DNA of 64,000 bases from Rhodobacter flavimaris. GTDB taxonomy: Bacteria; Pseudomonadota; Alphaproteobacteria; Rhodobacterales; Rhodobacteraceae. Numbering within the stretch: position 1 is the first letter of the stretch; every line of letters starts with the position of its first letter. The notes beneath the pieces were generated by a model. It saw only the letters and a program-made list of their open reading frames with translations. It ran no database searches and was not told where the DNA came from. The DNA lies in contig NZ_JAJUOS010000003.1 of assembly GCF_021378075.1 (NCBI RefSeq), positions 62,001 to 126,000 of the forward strand, given 5' to 3'. Both the position numbers and the translations under genes were made by a program. Shown here one piece after another: positions 9,224-18,909 of this stretch.

Positions 9224-10362
9224 TTCGATCCCCGGATTGATTGCACGACGGGCGTGCGGGCAAGGTGTTGGGCGCGGATGGTCAGCACCCACAGGACGAC
9301 CGCGCCGAATTGATGCGCCAGCCCCAGCCCCATCGGTGCTGCATGCATCACCGTGACGATGCCAAGGGCAACTTGCAACAAAAGCATCGCGCCGACCCAG
9401 GCGAAGGCGGTTTGCGTGACAGCATGAGCCGAGCGGCGCCCACGAAAGGCCACGAACAGCCCGAAGGCCAGCAGCAGATAGCCCACCATACGGTGAATGA
9501 ACTGAACAAGCGCCGGATTCTCAAATAAATTCGTCCAGAGCGGCGTGTAGGCGAAAGCCTCTGACGGGAAGAACTCGCCCCCCATCAGAGGCCAGTCGAT
9601 ATAGCCCCGCCCGGCGTCGATCCCGGCGGTCAGCGCCCCTAGAAGGATCTGCACAAAGGCAAGATGCCGCACCCCGGTGGCAAGGCCGGCCAGTGCGGGC
9701 TCGCCCAAGCGGCGCGCTTGCATCAGGTCGGACTCGTTGCGCGCAAGCGTGAAGGCATAAGAGGCGATCAGCCCGAGGATGGCGAAGGCAAGCCCCAGAT
9801 GGATCGCGAGGCGATAGGACGCGACCGAGGTCATCTTGCCCTCAAGCCCCGAGGCCACCATCCACCAGCCGATCGCACCTTGCAGCCCGCCCAGAAGCCC
9901 AAGCCCCAGCAGGCGCGGCGCCCACCCTTTGGGGATGCGTTTGGTCACCCAGAAGCCAATAAAGCCCACCGCCCAGACCAGACCGATCACGCGGCCAAGC
10001 TGACGATGGCCCCATTCCCACCAGTAGATGCCCTTGAACTCGGGCAGAGTCATATTCGGGTTTTGCAGGGCAAATTGCGGAATTTGCTGATATTTCTCGA
10101 ATTCCGCCTGCCAGTCAGCCTCGGACATGGGCGGCAGCGCGCCGGTCACGGGCTTCCATTCGGTAATCGACAGCCCGGCATCCGACAGCCGCGTGGCCCC
10201 GCCAACGCCGATCATCACCACCACCAGCGCGAACAGCACGAAGAGCCACAGCCGGATCGCCGCGCGCGCGCCCTTGGGTCGCTGGTCGATCATGCCGCCG
10301 CGTGGCGCGGGCGCGGCACCGGCCTGCCCCACCTCTTCGAAAATGCTGCGCTTCTGGCTCAT
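9220..10362 (-). CDS. ctaA: heme A synthase
   Basis: CtaA/Cox15 oxidises the methyl group of heme O to make heme A for the aa3-type cytochrome oxidase. The 380-aa product has eight predicted transmembrane helices and the alphaproteobacterial type-2 signatures GGATRLSDAGLSITEWKPV and WWEWGHRQLGRVIG (heme-ligand His), plus QFIHRMVGYLLL and LAHQFGAVVL with the two later His ligands. Start at ATG 10362 (MSQKRS) is preferred because everything upstream is low-complexity. It is upstream of, and coupled to, the M32 peptidase gene. The organism therefore makes an aa3 oxidase. Confidence 0.93.
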   Translation of the reverse strand: MSQKRSIFEEVGQAGAAPAPRGGMIDQRPKGARAAIRLWLFVLFALVVVMIGVGGATRLSDAGLSITEWKPVTGALPPMSEADWQAEFEKYQQIPQFALQNPNMTLPEFKGIYWWEWGHRQLGRVIGLVWAVGFIGFWVTKRIPKGWAPRLLGLGLLGGLQGAIGWWMVASGLEGKMTSVASYRLAIHLGLAFAILGLIASYAFTLARNESDLMQARRLGEPALAGLATGVRHLAFVQILLGALTAGIDAGRGYIDWPLMGGEFFPSEAFAYTPLWTNLFENPALVQFIHRMVGYLLLAFGLFVAFRGRRSAHAVTQTAFAWVGAMLLLQVALGIVTVMHAAPMGLGLAHQFGAVVLWVLTIRAQHLARTPVVQSIRGSK

Positions 10363-10439
10363 CCGTGCCTCCCTCTGGCTCAGGCCGAACCTAGGCCGCT
10401 GCTGGGGCAGGAGCAAGAGGGCGCGGGCACCCCGCAGCA

Positions 10440-11150
10440 TCAGGGAAGCCGCCGCCCCTCTGCCAGTTCGGTGTGAATCTGCGCCAGCCCGCCGTTTGCC
10501 TCTGCCCAAAGCAGAACGGCGCAGGCGGCCTGCGCGTAAAGCGTCGGGTCGCGGGCGGCCTGGCGCGCCCAGGAATGCGGGGTTTTCGGCAGCTCGGCGG
10601 GCGGCGGCACAAGGCAGCGACCCGGCCCGAAACCGGGGCGCAAATATTGCGGATCGTTCGAGATCAGGACCGAGAGCCCCTCGTCAAACCAGGTCGCCAT
10701 GCGCCCGGTGATCTGCGCGAACATGCCAAGGCGCGCATGGGTCTCGGTATGGGCGAATTCATGGGTCAGCACGACCGGCGACAGCCCCTGCGGCGCGATC
10801 CGCACGACCGAGCGGCCCCCGAGCGAATAGGTCACCGCCGCCGCGCCGCGCCCGCCAAGGCGTCGGTCGCAAGCGTCGCTCATGCAGGCCAGAACGATCA
10901 GCCGGGCCTGCGGCGGGCCGTAGAAATCGGCAACTCGCCCGCGCGCGGCCCGTATCTGCGCCGCCAGCGCGGCGCGCGCGTGTGCGGGCATCTCGGCCTC
11001 TACCCAAAGCCCTGCCTCGGCGCGCTCAAGCCCCGCGCAGGGTGGGCAAGCCGCGCCACGCAGGACCGGGAAGAACCATGCAAGCGCCAGCAGCCCAAGG
11101 GCCGCGCCGCTCAGCAGGGCAATCAGGATTGTTCTTATGCGCCGCATCAT
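10440..11150 (-). CDS. membrane-anchored HEFAH-motif putative metallopeptidase
   Basis: This 236-aa protein begins with one N-terminal transmembrane helix (MMRRIRT then ~20 hydrophobic residues), which places the rest in the periplasm. A short CPPC motif follows the helix. The centre carries VVLTHEFAHTETHAR, an HExxH zinc motif with a nearby His, and downstream WFDEGLSVLIS, which matches the glutamate-containing third-ligand helix of peptidase-MA/gluzincin-like proteins. I therefore call it a probable zinc metallopeptidase. No named family is certain. It lies 78 bases upstream of ctaA on the same strand and could share its transcript. Confidence 0.65.
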   Translation of the reverse strand: MMRRIRTILIALLSGAALGLLALAWFFPVLRGAACPPCAGLERAEAGLWVEAEMPAHARAALAAQIRAARGRVADFYGPPQARLIVLACMSDACDRRLGGRGAAAVTYSLGGRSVVRIAPQGLSPVVLTHEFAHTETHARLGMFAQITGRMATWFDEGLSVLISNDPQYLRPGFGPGRCLVPPPAELPKTPHSWARQAARDPTLYAQAACAVLLWAEANGGLAQIHTELAEGRRLP

Positions 11151-11188
11151 CCGCCCACTCTGGGCAGGACGTGCGGGGCGGGCAAGGC

Positions 11189-11920
11189 TTAGCGGCGCTG
11201 GCGGGTGATTTGCCGCAGCATCCCGTGCAGCGTCTGCACATCGGCACGGGTAAAGGGCATCCGCGACCACAGGTTGCGCAGGTTGAGCTTCATGTTCGGC
11301 GCCTTCTCGGGCGGGAAGAAGAAGCCAACCTCTTCAAGGCGTTCCTCGAAGTGATCGCCAAGCTTCTCAACCTCGATCCGGCTGGCGACATCGGCGCCGG
11401 CAAGGCCGGGATCGACCGGAACGGCCCCGACCTCTTGTCGCATGAACTCATAGCCCGTCAGCAGCACCGCCTGCGCGAGGTTGAGCGAGGGGAACGCCGG
11501 GTTGACCGGAACGGTGATGATCGCATTGGCGCGGCTGACATCGTCATTCTCAAGCCCGGTCCGCTCGGGTCCGAACAGCACCCCTACCTTCTGCCCGGCG
11601 GCGATACGCTTGCGCGCTTCCTCCATCGCGGTTTCGGGGGTGTAGATCGGCTTTGTCAGCTCTCGCCCGCGCGCGGTTGTGGCAAAGACGAAGTCGCAAT
11701 CGCTGATCGCGTCGGGAACGCTCGGGAAGATGCCCGCATATTCCAGCACCTCGCCCGCCGCGCCCGATGCCATGGCCACCGCCTTGGGGTTCGGCCAGCC
11801 ATCGCGCGGCGCCACCAGCCGCATCCGCGTCAGGCCGAAGTTCAGCATCGCGCGCGCGGCGGCACCGATATTCTCGCCCATCTGGGGCCGAACGAGGATG
11901 AAAACGGGGGTTTCTGTCAT
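11189..11920 (-). CDS. trmJ: tRNA (cytidine/uridine-2'-O-)-methyltransferase TrmJ
   Basis: TrmJ is a SPOUT-fold enzyme that methylates the 2'-OH of residue 32 in tRNA using S-adenosylmethionine. The 243-aa protein has the SpoU motif 1 (RPQMGENIGAAARAMLNFGL), motif 2 (VGVLFGPERTGLENDDV) and motif 3 (ITVPVNPAFPSLNLAQAV), the last forming the SAM-binding knot. Start at ATG 11920 (MTETP) is the first Met before the fold. It stands alone on the minus strand, divergent from the ThiE-like gene, with about 120 bases between the two starts. Confidence 0.9.
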   Translation of the reverse strand: MTETPVFILVRPQMGENIGAAARAMLNFGLTRMRLVAPRDGWPNPKAVAMASGAAGEVLEYAGIFPSVPDAISDCDFVFATTARGRELTKPIYTPETAMEEARKRIAAGQKVGVLFGPERTGLENDDVSRANAIITVPVNPAFPSLNLAQAVLLTGYEFMRQEVGAVPVDPGLAGADVASRIEVEKLGDHFEERLEEVGFFFPPEKAPNMKLNLRNLWSRMPFTRADVQTLHGMLRQITRQRR

Positions 11921-12040
11921 GGCTGGTCCTTTCCCCGCCCCCATACGCGTGCACGGCCCCTCTGGCAAGGTCGGCGCCCATGCGCTATGACGCATCCAAC
12001 CATTGCCCGGCTGTCCGGGCCCCGAACGCAAGGATGCCCG

Positions 12041-12661
12041 ATGCCCGATCAGGACCGCCCGCAGCTTTACCTCGTCACGCCCCCGAGCTTCGATCTGGAC
12101 GTGTTCCCCAACCTGCTAAGCGGGGTTCTGGGTGCGCATGAGGTGGCCTGTATCCGCCTGGCCCTGGCCACGCGCGACGAGGATGCGGTGATGCGCGCGG
12201 CGGATGCCGTGCGTCTGGTAGCGCATGAGCATGACGTGGCGCTGGTGATCGAGAACCACATTCAGCTGGTCGAGCGCCACGGCCTTGACGGCGTTCATCT
12301 GACGGATGGCGCGCGCTCGGTCCGCGCGGCGCGCAAGGCGCTTGGTCAGGACGCCATTGTGGGCGCCTTTTGCGGCACCTCGCGCCATGACGGGATGAAC
12401 GCGGGCGAAGCCGGCGCCGATTACGTCAGCTTTGGCCCCGTGGGCGAGAGCGGCCTTGGCAGCGGCGAGCGCGCCGGGCACGATCTTTTCGCCTGGTGGT
12501 CCGAGATGATCGAGGTGCCGGTCGTCGCCGAGGGTGCGCTGACGCTCGACCTCGTGTGCAAGCTTGCGCCCGTCACCGACTTCTTCGGTGTTGGCGAAGA
12601 GATCTGGTCGCAGGACGATCCGGCTGCCGCGCTTGGCAGCCTGATCGCGGCGATGGGCTGA
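12041..12661 (+). CDS. thiamine-phosphate synthase-like protein (ThiE/TenI superfamily)
   Basis: The 206-aa product has the ThiE TIM-barrel order: LYLVTPP near the N-terminus, HGLDGVHLTDGARSV, and GADYVSFGPVG. However, the QLR-K and T-x-T-K phosphate/pyrophosphate motifs of true ThiE are replaced (the latter by ESGLGSG), and no other thi genes are near. It may be a divergent synthase, a TenI-like protein or something new, so I give no gene symbol. Start at ATG 12041 has AAGG seven bases upstream. The stop overlaps the next start (TGATG), tying it to the P-loop kinase. Confidence 0.7.
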   Translation: MPDQDRPQLYLVTPPSFDLDVFPNLLSGVLGAHEVACIRLALATRDEDAVMRAADAVRLVAHEHDVALVIENHIQLVERHGLDGVHLTDGARSVRAARKALGQDAIVGAFCGTSRHDGMNAGEAGADYVSFGPVGESGLGSGERAGHDLFAWWSEMIEVPVVAEGALTLDLVCKLAPVTDFFGVGEEIWSQDDPAAALGSLIAAMG

Positions 12662-13347
12662 TGGCCGAGTTCTGGCTGGGCGATTCCAACGGCCCCATGG
12701 GCGATGTGGGCGCCTTCATGGACAGCGAACTGCGCGTGGACCGCGCCGATTTGGCCGCGCATATCCGCCAGTTGGACGGCGCCCGAAACCTGATCGCGAT
12801 CGTGGGCGCTCCGGGGTCGGGCAAATCGCATCTGGCCGAGGAACTGGCCGCGCAACTGAACGCGCATACGCCGGGCTCTGCCTCCGTAGTCGGCATGGAC
12901 GGCTTTCACCGCAGCAATGCCGAACTCGACGAGCTTGGCCTGCTGGCCCGCAAGGGCGCGCCCGAGACCTTCGATGTGGCCGGGCTGAACGACCTTCTGA
13001 CGACCTTGCGTGCGGCCCGCGCCGATGTGACGGTGCCGACCTTCGACCGCGAGGTTGACGAGCCCGACCCGCACGGCGCCATTGTTCCCGCCGCGACGCG
13101 TTATGTGTTGATCGAGGGCAACTACCTGCTTTTGACGCGGCCTGAATGGCGCGGCCTCTTCCCGCTTTACGACCTGTCGATCCGCCTTGAGGTTCCCGAG
13201 GACGAGCTGCGCGCCCGCCTTGCCCGGCGCTGGCAGGATCTGCCGGCCGAGGAGGCTCGCCGCAAGATCGAGGAGAACGATCTGCCGAACGGCCGCTTGA
13301 TCCGCAGGGAAAACCGCGCGGCCGATTTCGTGGTCTTTGGCGCCTGA
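12661..13347 (+). CDS. P-loop kinase of the pantothenate/uridine kinase-like family
   Basis: This 228-aa protein has a Walker A motif GAPGSGKS, the pantothenate-kinase-like VVGMDGFH (catalytic Asp and substrate loop), the VPTFDREVDEPDP segment, LIEGNYLLL and an Arg-rich lid (RRWQDLPAEEARRKIEENDLPN). Family relatives include FrcK, the fructose kinase-like protein of rhizobia, and eukaryotic Yfh7. It likely phosphorylates a sugar, nucleoside or vitamin. Start at ATG 12661 overlaps the upstream stop, so the pair is translationally coupled. That could mean the kinase supplies or uses the product of the ThiE-like protein; this is inference only. Confidence 0.78.
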   Translation: MAEFWLGDSNGPMGDVGAFMDSELRVDRADLAAHIRQLDGARNLIAIVGAPGSGKSHLAEELAAQLNAHTPGSASVVGMDGFHRSNAELDELGLLARKGAPETFDVAGLNDLLTTLRAARADVTVPTFDREVDEPDPHGAIVPAATRYVLIEGNYLLLTRPEWRGLFPLYDLSIRLEVPEDELRARLARRWQDLPAEEARRKIEENDLPNGRLIRRENRAADFVVFGA

Positions 13348-13353
13348 GAAGGC

Positions 13354-14484
13354 TTAGAGCGGCTCGATATCGCCCTCCGCGCGCTGCGCGTGGAACTCGG
13401 CCACGAAAGCGGACAGTCGCTGCCCCGCGATGGCGTCGCGCAAACCCTGCATAAGCTCTTGATAGTAATGCAGGTTGTGCCAGGTCAGCAGCATCCCCGA
13501 GATCATCTCGCTCGCCTTGAACACATGGTGCAGATAGGCGCGCGAGTAATTCCGGCACGCCGGGCAGGTGCAATGCTCGTCCAGCGGGCGCGGGTCGTCC
13601 ATGTGGCGCGCGTTCTTGATGTTGACCTGCCCGCGGCGGGTCCAGGCCTGCCCCGTGCGCCCCGAGCGCGAGGGCAGCACGCAATCCATCATGTCGATGC
13701 CGCGCTCGACCGCGCCGACGATATCGTCGGGCTTGCCCACGCCCATCAGGTAGCGCGGCTTGTCCTCGGGCAGGAAACCGGGCGCATAATCGAGCACGCC
13801 GAACATCGCCTCTTGCCCCTCACCGACCGCAAGGCCGCCGACGGCATAGCCCTCAAAGCCGATCTTCTTCAGCGCCTCGGCGCTTTCCTCGCGCAGATCG
13901 CGCGTGACTCCGCCCTGCATGATGCCGAACAGCGCGTGGCCCGGCCGGTCGCCGAAGGCATCGCGCGACCGCTGCGCCCAACGCATCGACAGGCGCATGG
14001 ATTTCGCAACTTCCTCATCGGTCGCGGGCAGCGCCGGGCATTCATCGAAGGCCATCACGATATCCGAGCCGAGCAGCTTCTGAATTTCCATCGAGCGTTC
14101 GGGCGTCAGCATGTGCTTCGAGCCGTCGATATGCGAGGCGAAGCGCACCCCCTCTTCGGTCAGCTTGCGCAGGCTGGCGAGGCTCATGACCTGGAAACCG
14201 CCCGAGTCGGTCAGGATCGGCTTTTGCCAGTTCATGAACTTGTGCAGCCCGCCGAGGCGGTCGATCCGCTCGGCTGTGGGGCGCAGCATCAGGTGGTAGG
14301 TATTGCCCAGAAGGATATCGGCGCCGGTCGCGGCCACGCTTTCGGGCATCATCGCCTTGACGGTCGCGGCGGTGCCCACCGGCATGAAGGCGGGCGTGCG
14401 AACCTCGCCGCGCGGGGTGCGGATCACCCCGGTGCGGGCCTTGCCGTCAGTGGCGTGAAGCGTGAAGCCGAATTTCTGGGTCAT
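13354..14484 (-). CDS. tgt: tRNA-guanine transglycosylase
   Basis: Tgt swaps guanine-34 for preQ1 in tRNAs with GUN anticodons. The 376-aa product starts at ATG 14484 (MTQKFGF). It has the substrate pocket [12 protein letters not shown], the GGLAVGEG loop, the nucleophile segment [14 protein letters not shown], and the zinc site CTCPAC followed by the LHH histidine. Length and motifs are typical of an active bacterial enzyme. It converges on the P-loop kinase gene with only 6 bases between stops. The 79 bases between it and holC upstream hold no clear terminator, so holC, pepA and tgt may be cotranscribed. Confidence 0.95.
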   Translation of the reverse strand: MTQKFGFTLHATDGKARTGVIRTPRGEVRTPAFMPVGTAATVKAMMPESVAATGADILLGNTYHLMLRPTAERIDRLGGLHKFMNWQKPILTDSGGFQVMSLASLRKLTEEGVRFASHIDGSKHMLTPERSMEIQKLLGSDIVMAFDECPALPATDEEVAKSMRLSMRWAQRSRDAFGDRPGHALFGIMQGGVTRDLREESAEALKKIGFEGYAVGGLAVGEGQEAMFGVLDYAPGFLPEDKPRYLMGVGKPDDIVGAVERGIDMMDCVLPSRSGRTGQAWTRRGQVNIKNARHMDDPRPLDEHCTCPACRNYSRAYLHHVFKASEMISGMLLTWHNLHYYQELMQGLRDAIAGQRLSAFVAEFHAQRAEGDIEPL

Positions 14485-14563
14485 GAGGGCGCTCCCCTGG
14501 ATCAGGGCGGGCATGTAGCGCGTATGGGGGCGGATGGGAAGAACCGATTGGCGGGCGCGCCGG

Positions 14564-15016
14564 TCACTTCTCGGCCTTCTTCTCCCACCGGCCGCCTTCC
14601 TCGCTCCAGTATTGCGCGCTGGCCCCGGCGCCGGTCAGGTCGCGCCATTGCGCGCGGGCGCGCTCCAGCGCCGGCTGATCGCGACCGTCGAACAGGATCC
14701 AGACGCGTTCCTTTTGCGCAATCTCGTCCAGGCTGACCTCGGCGCCATCAAGCGCCATGATCGCCTGCATCCCCTCGGGCTTGGGCGCGGTCGTCAGCAG
14801 GACGGGTTGCAGATCGTCATGCGGCCCGCCCGCCAAACCGTGGGGTAGGAAGGCCTCGTCGCTTCCCAGCCAGAGCCTCTGGTCATACCAGTCCATCCGC
14901 GCCCGATCCGTGCCGCGCAACTCCACCCGCCACCCCTGCCCCAAGGCGCGCTGGAGAAGGCTTGCGACGACCTCCTCCACCGGGGATTGGGTGACATGAT
15001 AGAACAGCGCGGGCAC
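14564..15016 (-). CDS. holC: DNA polymerase III subunit chi
   Basis: HolC binds single-strand binding protein through the polymerase III clamp-loader complex. The 150-aa product shows the family N-terminus [21 protein letters not shown], the conserved [16 protein letters not shown] loop and the [14 protein letters not shown] strands. It lies 4 bases after pepA, an arrangement shared with many proteobacteria. The C-terminus is a short charged tail. Confidence 0.92.
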   Translation of the reverse strand: MPALFYHVTQSPVEEVVASLLQRALGQGWRVELRGTDRARMDWYDQRLWLGSDEAFLPHGLAGGPHDDLQPVLLTTAPKPEGMQAIMALDGAEVSLDEIAQKERVWILFDGRDQPALERARAQWRDLTGAGASAQYWSEEGGRWEKKAEK

Positions 15017-15020
15017 GCGA

Positions 15021-16508
15021 TCAGGCCTCGAACTTGTCGCGGATCAGACGGTCGAGCGTCATCACACCCCAGCCGCTGGCGCCCTTGGGAGCAAGCGTCG
15101 TTTCGCCGGGCGGCAAGGCCACGCCCGCAATGTCGATATGGCACCAGGGCGTTTCCGATTTGACGAACTTGTTCAGGAACGCCGCCGCGGTGATAGCCCC
15201 CGCCCAACGCCCGCCGGTGTTCTTGATATCGGCAAGACGCGACTTGATCAGGCTGTCATAGGCGGGTTGCAGCGGCATGTGCCAGGCGCCCTCGCCCTCG
15301 GCCCGCGCGGCCTGTACGACATCCTGCGCAAAGCCGTCGTCATTGGCGAATACGCCCGCGTTTTCGTGCCCGAGTGCCACGATGATCGCCCCAGTCAGGG
15401 TCGCAAGGTCGATCACCGCGCGCGGGCGGAACCTCTGCTGCGCATACCAGAGTACGTCGGCCAGCACGAGACGCCCTTCGGCGTCGGTGTTGATCACCTC
15501 AATCGTATCACCCTTCATCGACTTGACGATATCGCCGGGGCGCTGTGCCTTGCCGTCGGGCATGTTCTCGACCAGCCCGACAAGGCCCACGACATTCACC
15601 GGCGCATTGCGCAGCGCAAGCGTGCGCATGACGCCCGCCACAACGGCCGCGCCGCCCATGTCCATGGTCATCTCTTCCATCCCCGCGGCGGGCTTGATCG
15701 AGATGCCGCCGGTGTCGAAGCACACCCCCTTACCCACGAGCGCGAGCGGCGGTTCTTCCTCGGCGTCGCCATTGGCGGGTTTCGAAAGCCCGTTCCACTG
15801 CATCACCACGACCTTCGAGGGGCTTTCCGAGCCCTGCCCCACGCCCAGAAGCGCGCGCATCCCAAGATCCTTCAGCTCGTCTTCCTCAAGGATCTGCACG
15901 TCCAGACCCAACTCGTGCATCGCCGCCAGACGTGCGGCGAAATCGTCGGTGGTCAAGATGTTGGCGGGCTCATTCACCAGATCGCGGGTGAAGAACACGC
16001 CCTCGGCCAAGGCGGCATGGGGGGCGGCCTTGGCGGCTACCTCCTCGGGGTGGGCTACCATCACCGACACGGTGCCGAAGGGTTTCTTCTCTTCGCTGAG
16101 GTAGTCGAAACGATAGGCCCGCAGCGCGAGACCAAAGGCGATCTCGGCGGCCGACGGGTGGTTTTCAGCAATCACCAGCGCGCCTTTTTCGTCCAGCGCC
16201 TTGCCCACGGTAGCACCCGCCTTGCGCGCATCGACCAGCGAGGCCTTGCGCGGCAGCGAGATCAGCACCAGCGCCTCGGCCGCCAGCCCGCCGGGCCAGC
16301 CGATGACCATGCCATCGCCGGGTTTGAGCTTGCCCCAGGCGGGCGAGCCCACCGCCCGCGCCACCGCCCCGCGCGTCAGCCGATCGAGCCGCCGCGCTGC
16401 CGCCGTCAGCTTGCCCTCGGGGGTGATCAGCACCGCGATGCGCCCCTCGCGCGCGGCAAGATCATCAAGCTCGGTTTCGACGAAGCGGATGGCGACGGGA
16501 TGGGTCAT
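15021..16508 (-). CDS. pepA: leucyl aminopeptidase (M17)
   Basis: PepA is a cytosolic hexameric two-metal aminopeptidase; some members also bind DNA. The 495-aa protein has the C-terminal catalytic core with GVCFDTGGISIKPA and the M17 signature NTDAEGRL (about residues 338-345). The N-terminal domain (~1-170) is present. Start at ATG 16508 (MTHPVAI) fits the family; the open frame upstream is not conserved-looking. It is the first gene of the pepA-holC unit and is divergent from lptF across 158 bases that must hold both promoters. Confidence 0.95.
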   Translation of the reverse strand: MTHPVAIRFVETELDDLAAREGRIAVLITPEGKLTAAARRLDRLTRGAVARAVGSPAWGKLKPGDGMVIGWPGGLAAEALVLISLPRKASLVDARKAGATVGKALDEKGALVIAENHPSAAEIAFGLALRAYRFDYLSEEKKPFGTVSVMVAHPEEVAAKAAPHAALAEGVFFTRDLVNEPANILTTDDFAARLAAMHELGLDVQILEEDELKDLGMRALLGVGQGSESPSKVVVMQWNGLSKPANGDAEEEPPLALVGKGVCFDTGGISIKPAAGMEEMTMDMGGAAVVAGVMRTLALRNAPVNVVGLVGLVENMPDGKAQRPGDIVKSMKGDTIEVINTDAEGRLVLADVLWYAQQRFRPRAVIDLATLTGAIIVALGHENAGVFANDDGFAQDVVQAARAEGEGAWHMPLQPAYDSLIKSRLADIKNTGGRWAGAITAAAFLNKFVKSETPWCHIDIAGVALPPGETTLAPKGASGWGVMTLDRLIRDKFEA

Positions 16509-16666
16509 GGCGGTCCTCGGGGTTCTTGCGGCCGGATTGCACCGGCGGGTTTCCGCGCCGAGCCTAAGGCGCACGCGCGAAAATGAAAAGCGCCCCGCTC
16601 CGGGGCCTTTCGCGCGCCGCCCCGACACGCTAGAGAGAGTGAAACATCCTTGGGGGATGAGCGAGT

Positions 16667-17806
16667 TTGACGCGTCTTGACCGATATCTGCTTTCTCAGC
16701 TGATGGCACTATTCGGCTTTTTCGCGCTGGTGCTGGTGTCGGTTTACTGGGTCAACCAGGCGGTCCGGCTCTTCGACCGGCTCATTTCCGATGGCCAGAC
16801 CGCATGGGTAGTGCTGGAGTTCACCGCCCTGACCCTGCCCAATGTGGTGCGCGTGGTGCTGCCGGTCGCGGCTTTCGCGGCCGGGGTCTATGCGGTCAAT
16901 CGCGCCAGCCAGGACAGCGAACTGGTGGTGATGCAGGCCACCGGCGCCTCGCCCTGGCGCCTTGCGTGGCCGGTCGCCGTCTTCGGGCTGATCGTAGCCC
17001 TTATGATGACGCTCCTGGTGCATTTCCTGGTGCCTGCATCGCGCGCGCAGATGGCCGACCGCCAGCAACAGGTGACCGAGAACGTCACCGCGCGTTTCCT
17101 GGTCGAGGGATCGTTCCAGCACCCGGCGACCGGCGTGACGATCTACATCCGCCAGATCTCGGAACTGGGCGAGTTGCTGGACATCTTCCTGTCTGACGCC
17201 CGCGCTGGCAGCACCCGCACCACCTATACGGCCGAACGGGCGCTGATCGTGCCCTCTGACAGCGGCCCCAAGCTGGTGATGTTCGACGGCATGGCGCAGA
17301 CGCTACGGCTGTCCGACCAAAGCCTCGCGACGATGCGCTTTGCCGATTTCACCTATGATATCGGGGCGTTGATGTCGGTCAGCGCGCGCTCTAAGCGCAG
17401 CATCGACGAGATCATGACCGTCCCGATCCTGCGCGCGCCGGATGAGGTGATAGCGCAGACTAGGCAGGAGCCAGCCGCGCTGACGCGCATCGTGCACCAG
17501 CGCCTCGCGCAACCGCTGCTGGCCCCGGCGGCGACACTGCTCGGGTTCTCGGTGCTGCTGCTTGGCGGCTATTCCCGGTTTGGCCTCTGGCGCCAGATCG
17601 GCGGCGCGATCTTCGGGCTGATCGTTCTTCAGTTCCTGACCAACGCGGTCGACAGCGCCACCAAATCGGCGCCCGAGGCATGGTGGCTGCACTATGTGCC
17701 CGCAGGGACGGCGCTTAGCGTGACGGCGCTGTTGCTCTGGTGGTCCGGGCGGCCTCGTCGCCGCCCGCGCTCGGCCACGCTGCCGGCGGAGGGTGTCTCC
17801 GCATGA
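16667..17806 (+). CDS. lptF: LPS export ABC transporter permease LptF
   Basis: LptF is one of the two permeases of the LptB2FG complex that lifts lipopolysaccharide from the inner membrane. The 379-aa protein starts at a TTG (MTRLDRYLL), just after a GGGGGATGAG ribosome-binding region. It shows the family N-terminus DRYLLSQLMALFGFFALVLV, a cluster of three N-terminal helices, the periplasmic beta-jellyroll domain (~120-260) and three C-terminal helices with the LLGGYSRFG turn. Its stop overlaps the lptG start (ATGA). Confidence 0.93.
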   Translation: MTRLDRYLLSQLMALFGFFALVLVSVYWVNQAVRLFDRLISDGQTAWVVLEFTALTLPNVVRVVLPVAAFAAGVYAVNRASQDSELVVMQATGASPWRLAWPVAVFGLIVALMMTLLVHFLVPASRAQMADRQQQVTENVTARFLVEGSFQHPATGVTIYIRQISELGELLDIFLSDARAGSTRTTYTAERALIVPSDSGPKLVMFDGMAQTLRLSDQSLATMRFADFTYDIGALMSVSARSKRSIDEIMTVPILRAPDEVIAQTRQEPAALTRIVHQRLAQPLLAPAATLLGFSVLLLGGYSRFGLWRQIGGAIFGLIVLQFLTNAVDSATKSAPEAWWLHYVPAGTALSVTALLLWWSGRPRRRPRSATLPAEGVSA

Positions 17807-18909
17807 CGCTGGCTTTCTACCTCGCCCGCCGCTTCCTGCGCGCCCTGCTGATGGTGATGGGCGCATTCTGGGGTATCCTGTTCCTGATCGAGATGGTCGA
17901 GAAGATCCGCAGCTTCAGCGCCGATCAGGTCGGCCTGAAAGAGGCGGCGCTGCTGTCGGCGCTCAGCGTTCCGGCCTCGGTCTATACGATCCTGCCGCTG
18001 ATCATGATCCTGGCTGCGGTGGTGCTGTTTCTTGGCCTCGCGCGCTCGTCCGAGTTGGTGGTGATACGCGCCTCGGGCCTCTCGGCAATGCGGATGCTGG
18101 CGACCCCTGTGATCGTCGCGCTGCTGTTCGGCGCGCTGATGGTTGCGGTAGGTAACCCAATCGTCTCGGCCACCACCAAGCGCTACGAGGAAATGGCGAA
18201 CCGCTACCGCCAGACCGGGGCCGACACGGTCTCGATCGGGCGCGAGGGCGTGTGGATGCGCCAGGGCACCGAGGAGATCCCCGGCGGCCAGGCCGTGATC
18301 CGCGCCACGCGGGCCAATCTCGACGCGACCGAGCTTTATGACGTCACCTTCATGATCGTAGCCCCCGATCGTGGCCCGATCCGCCGCATCGACGCCACAA
18401 GCGCCTTGCTGACCCCGGGCGCATGGAAGCTGACGCAGGCCAAGGACTGGCCGATCGGCGCCTCGACCAACCCCGAGCGTGACGCCAAGCGCGCCGACAG
18501 CCTGAACATCGCCACCGACCTGACCGCCGCGCGCATCCGCGACAGCTTCGGCACCCCCTCGGCCGTGCCGATCTGGGATCTGCCGAAATTCATCGCCTCG
18601 CTCGAAAACGCCGGATTTTCCGCGCGCCGCCATCAGGTCTGGTTCAACATGGAGCTGGCACAGCCGCTGATTCTGGCGGCGATGGTTCTGATCGGAGCGG
18701 GGTTCACCATGCGGCATGTCCGTTTCGGGCGCAGCGGAGCGATGGTTCTACTGGCGCTTTCGGCGGGGCTTGCACTGTTCTTCCTGCGCAATATCGCGCA
18801 GGTTCTGGGCGATAACGGCCAGATCCCGGTGATCCTTGCGGCATGGGCGCCCCCGGCCATCGCGCTCATGCTCTCCACCGCGCTCATTCTTCACCTGGAG
18901 GACGGCTGA
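17803..18909 (+). CDS. lptG: LPS export ABC transporter permease LptG
   Basis: LptG pairs with LptF in the inner-membrane LPS extractor. The 368-aa product begins at ATG 17803 (MTLAFYLARRFLRALLMVMG) and has the same topology as LptF: three helices, a periplasmic jellyroll domain, and three C-terminal helices. The coupling-helix region around GLARSSELVVIRASGLSAMRML matches the family (LRxxSELVVxRAxG). Overlaps with lptF and lptD on both sides make a coupled operon. Confidence 0.94.
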   Translation: MTLAFYLARRFLRALLMVMGAFWGILFLIEMVEKIRSFSADQVGLKEAALLSALSVPASVYTILPLIMILAAVVLFLGLARSSELVVIRASGLSAMRMLATPVIVALLFGALMVAVGNPIVSATTKRYEEMANRYRQTGADTVSIGREGVWMRQGTEEIPGGQAVIRATRANLDATELYDVTFMIVAPDRGPIRRIDATSALLTPGAWKLTQAKDWPIGASTNPERDAKRADSLNIATDLTAARIRDSFGTPSAVPIWDLPKFIASLENAGFSARRHQVWFNMELAQPLILAAMVLIGAGFTMRHVRFGRSGAMVLLALSAGLALFFLRNIAQVLGDNGQIPVILAAWAPPAIALMLSTALILHLEDG

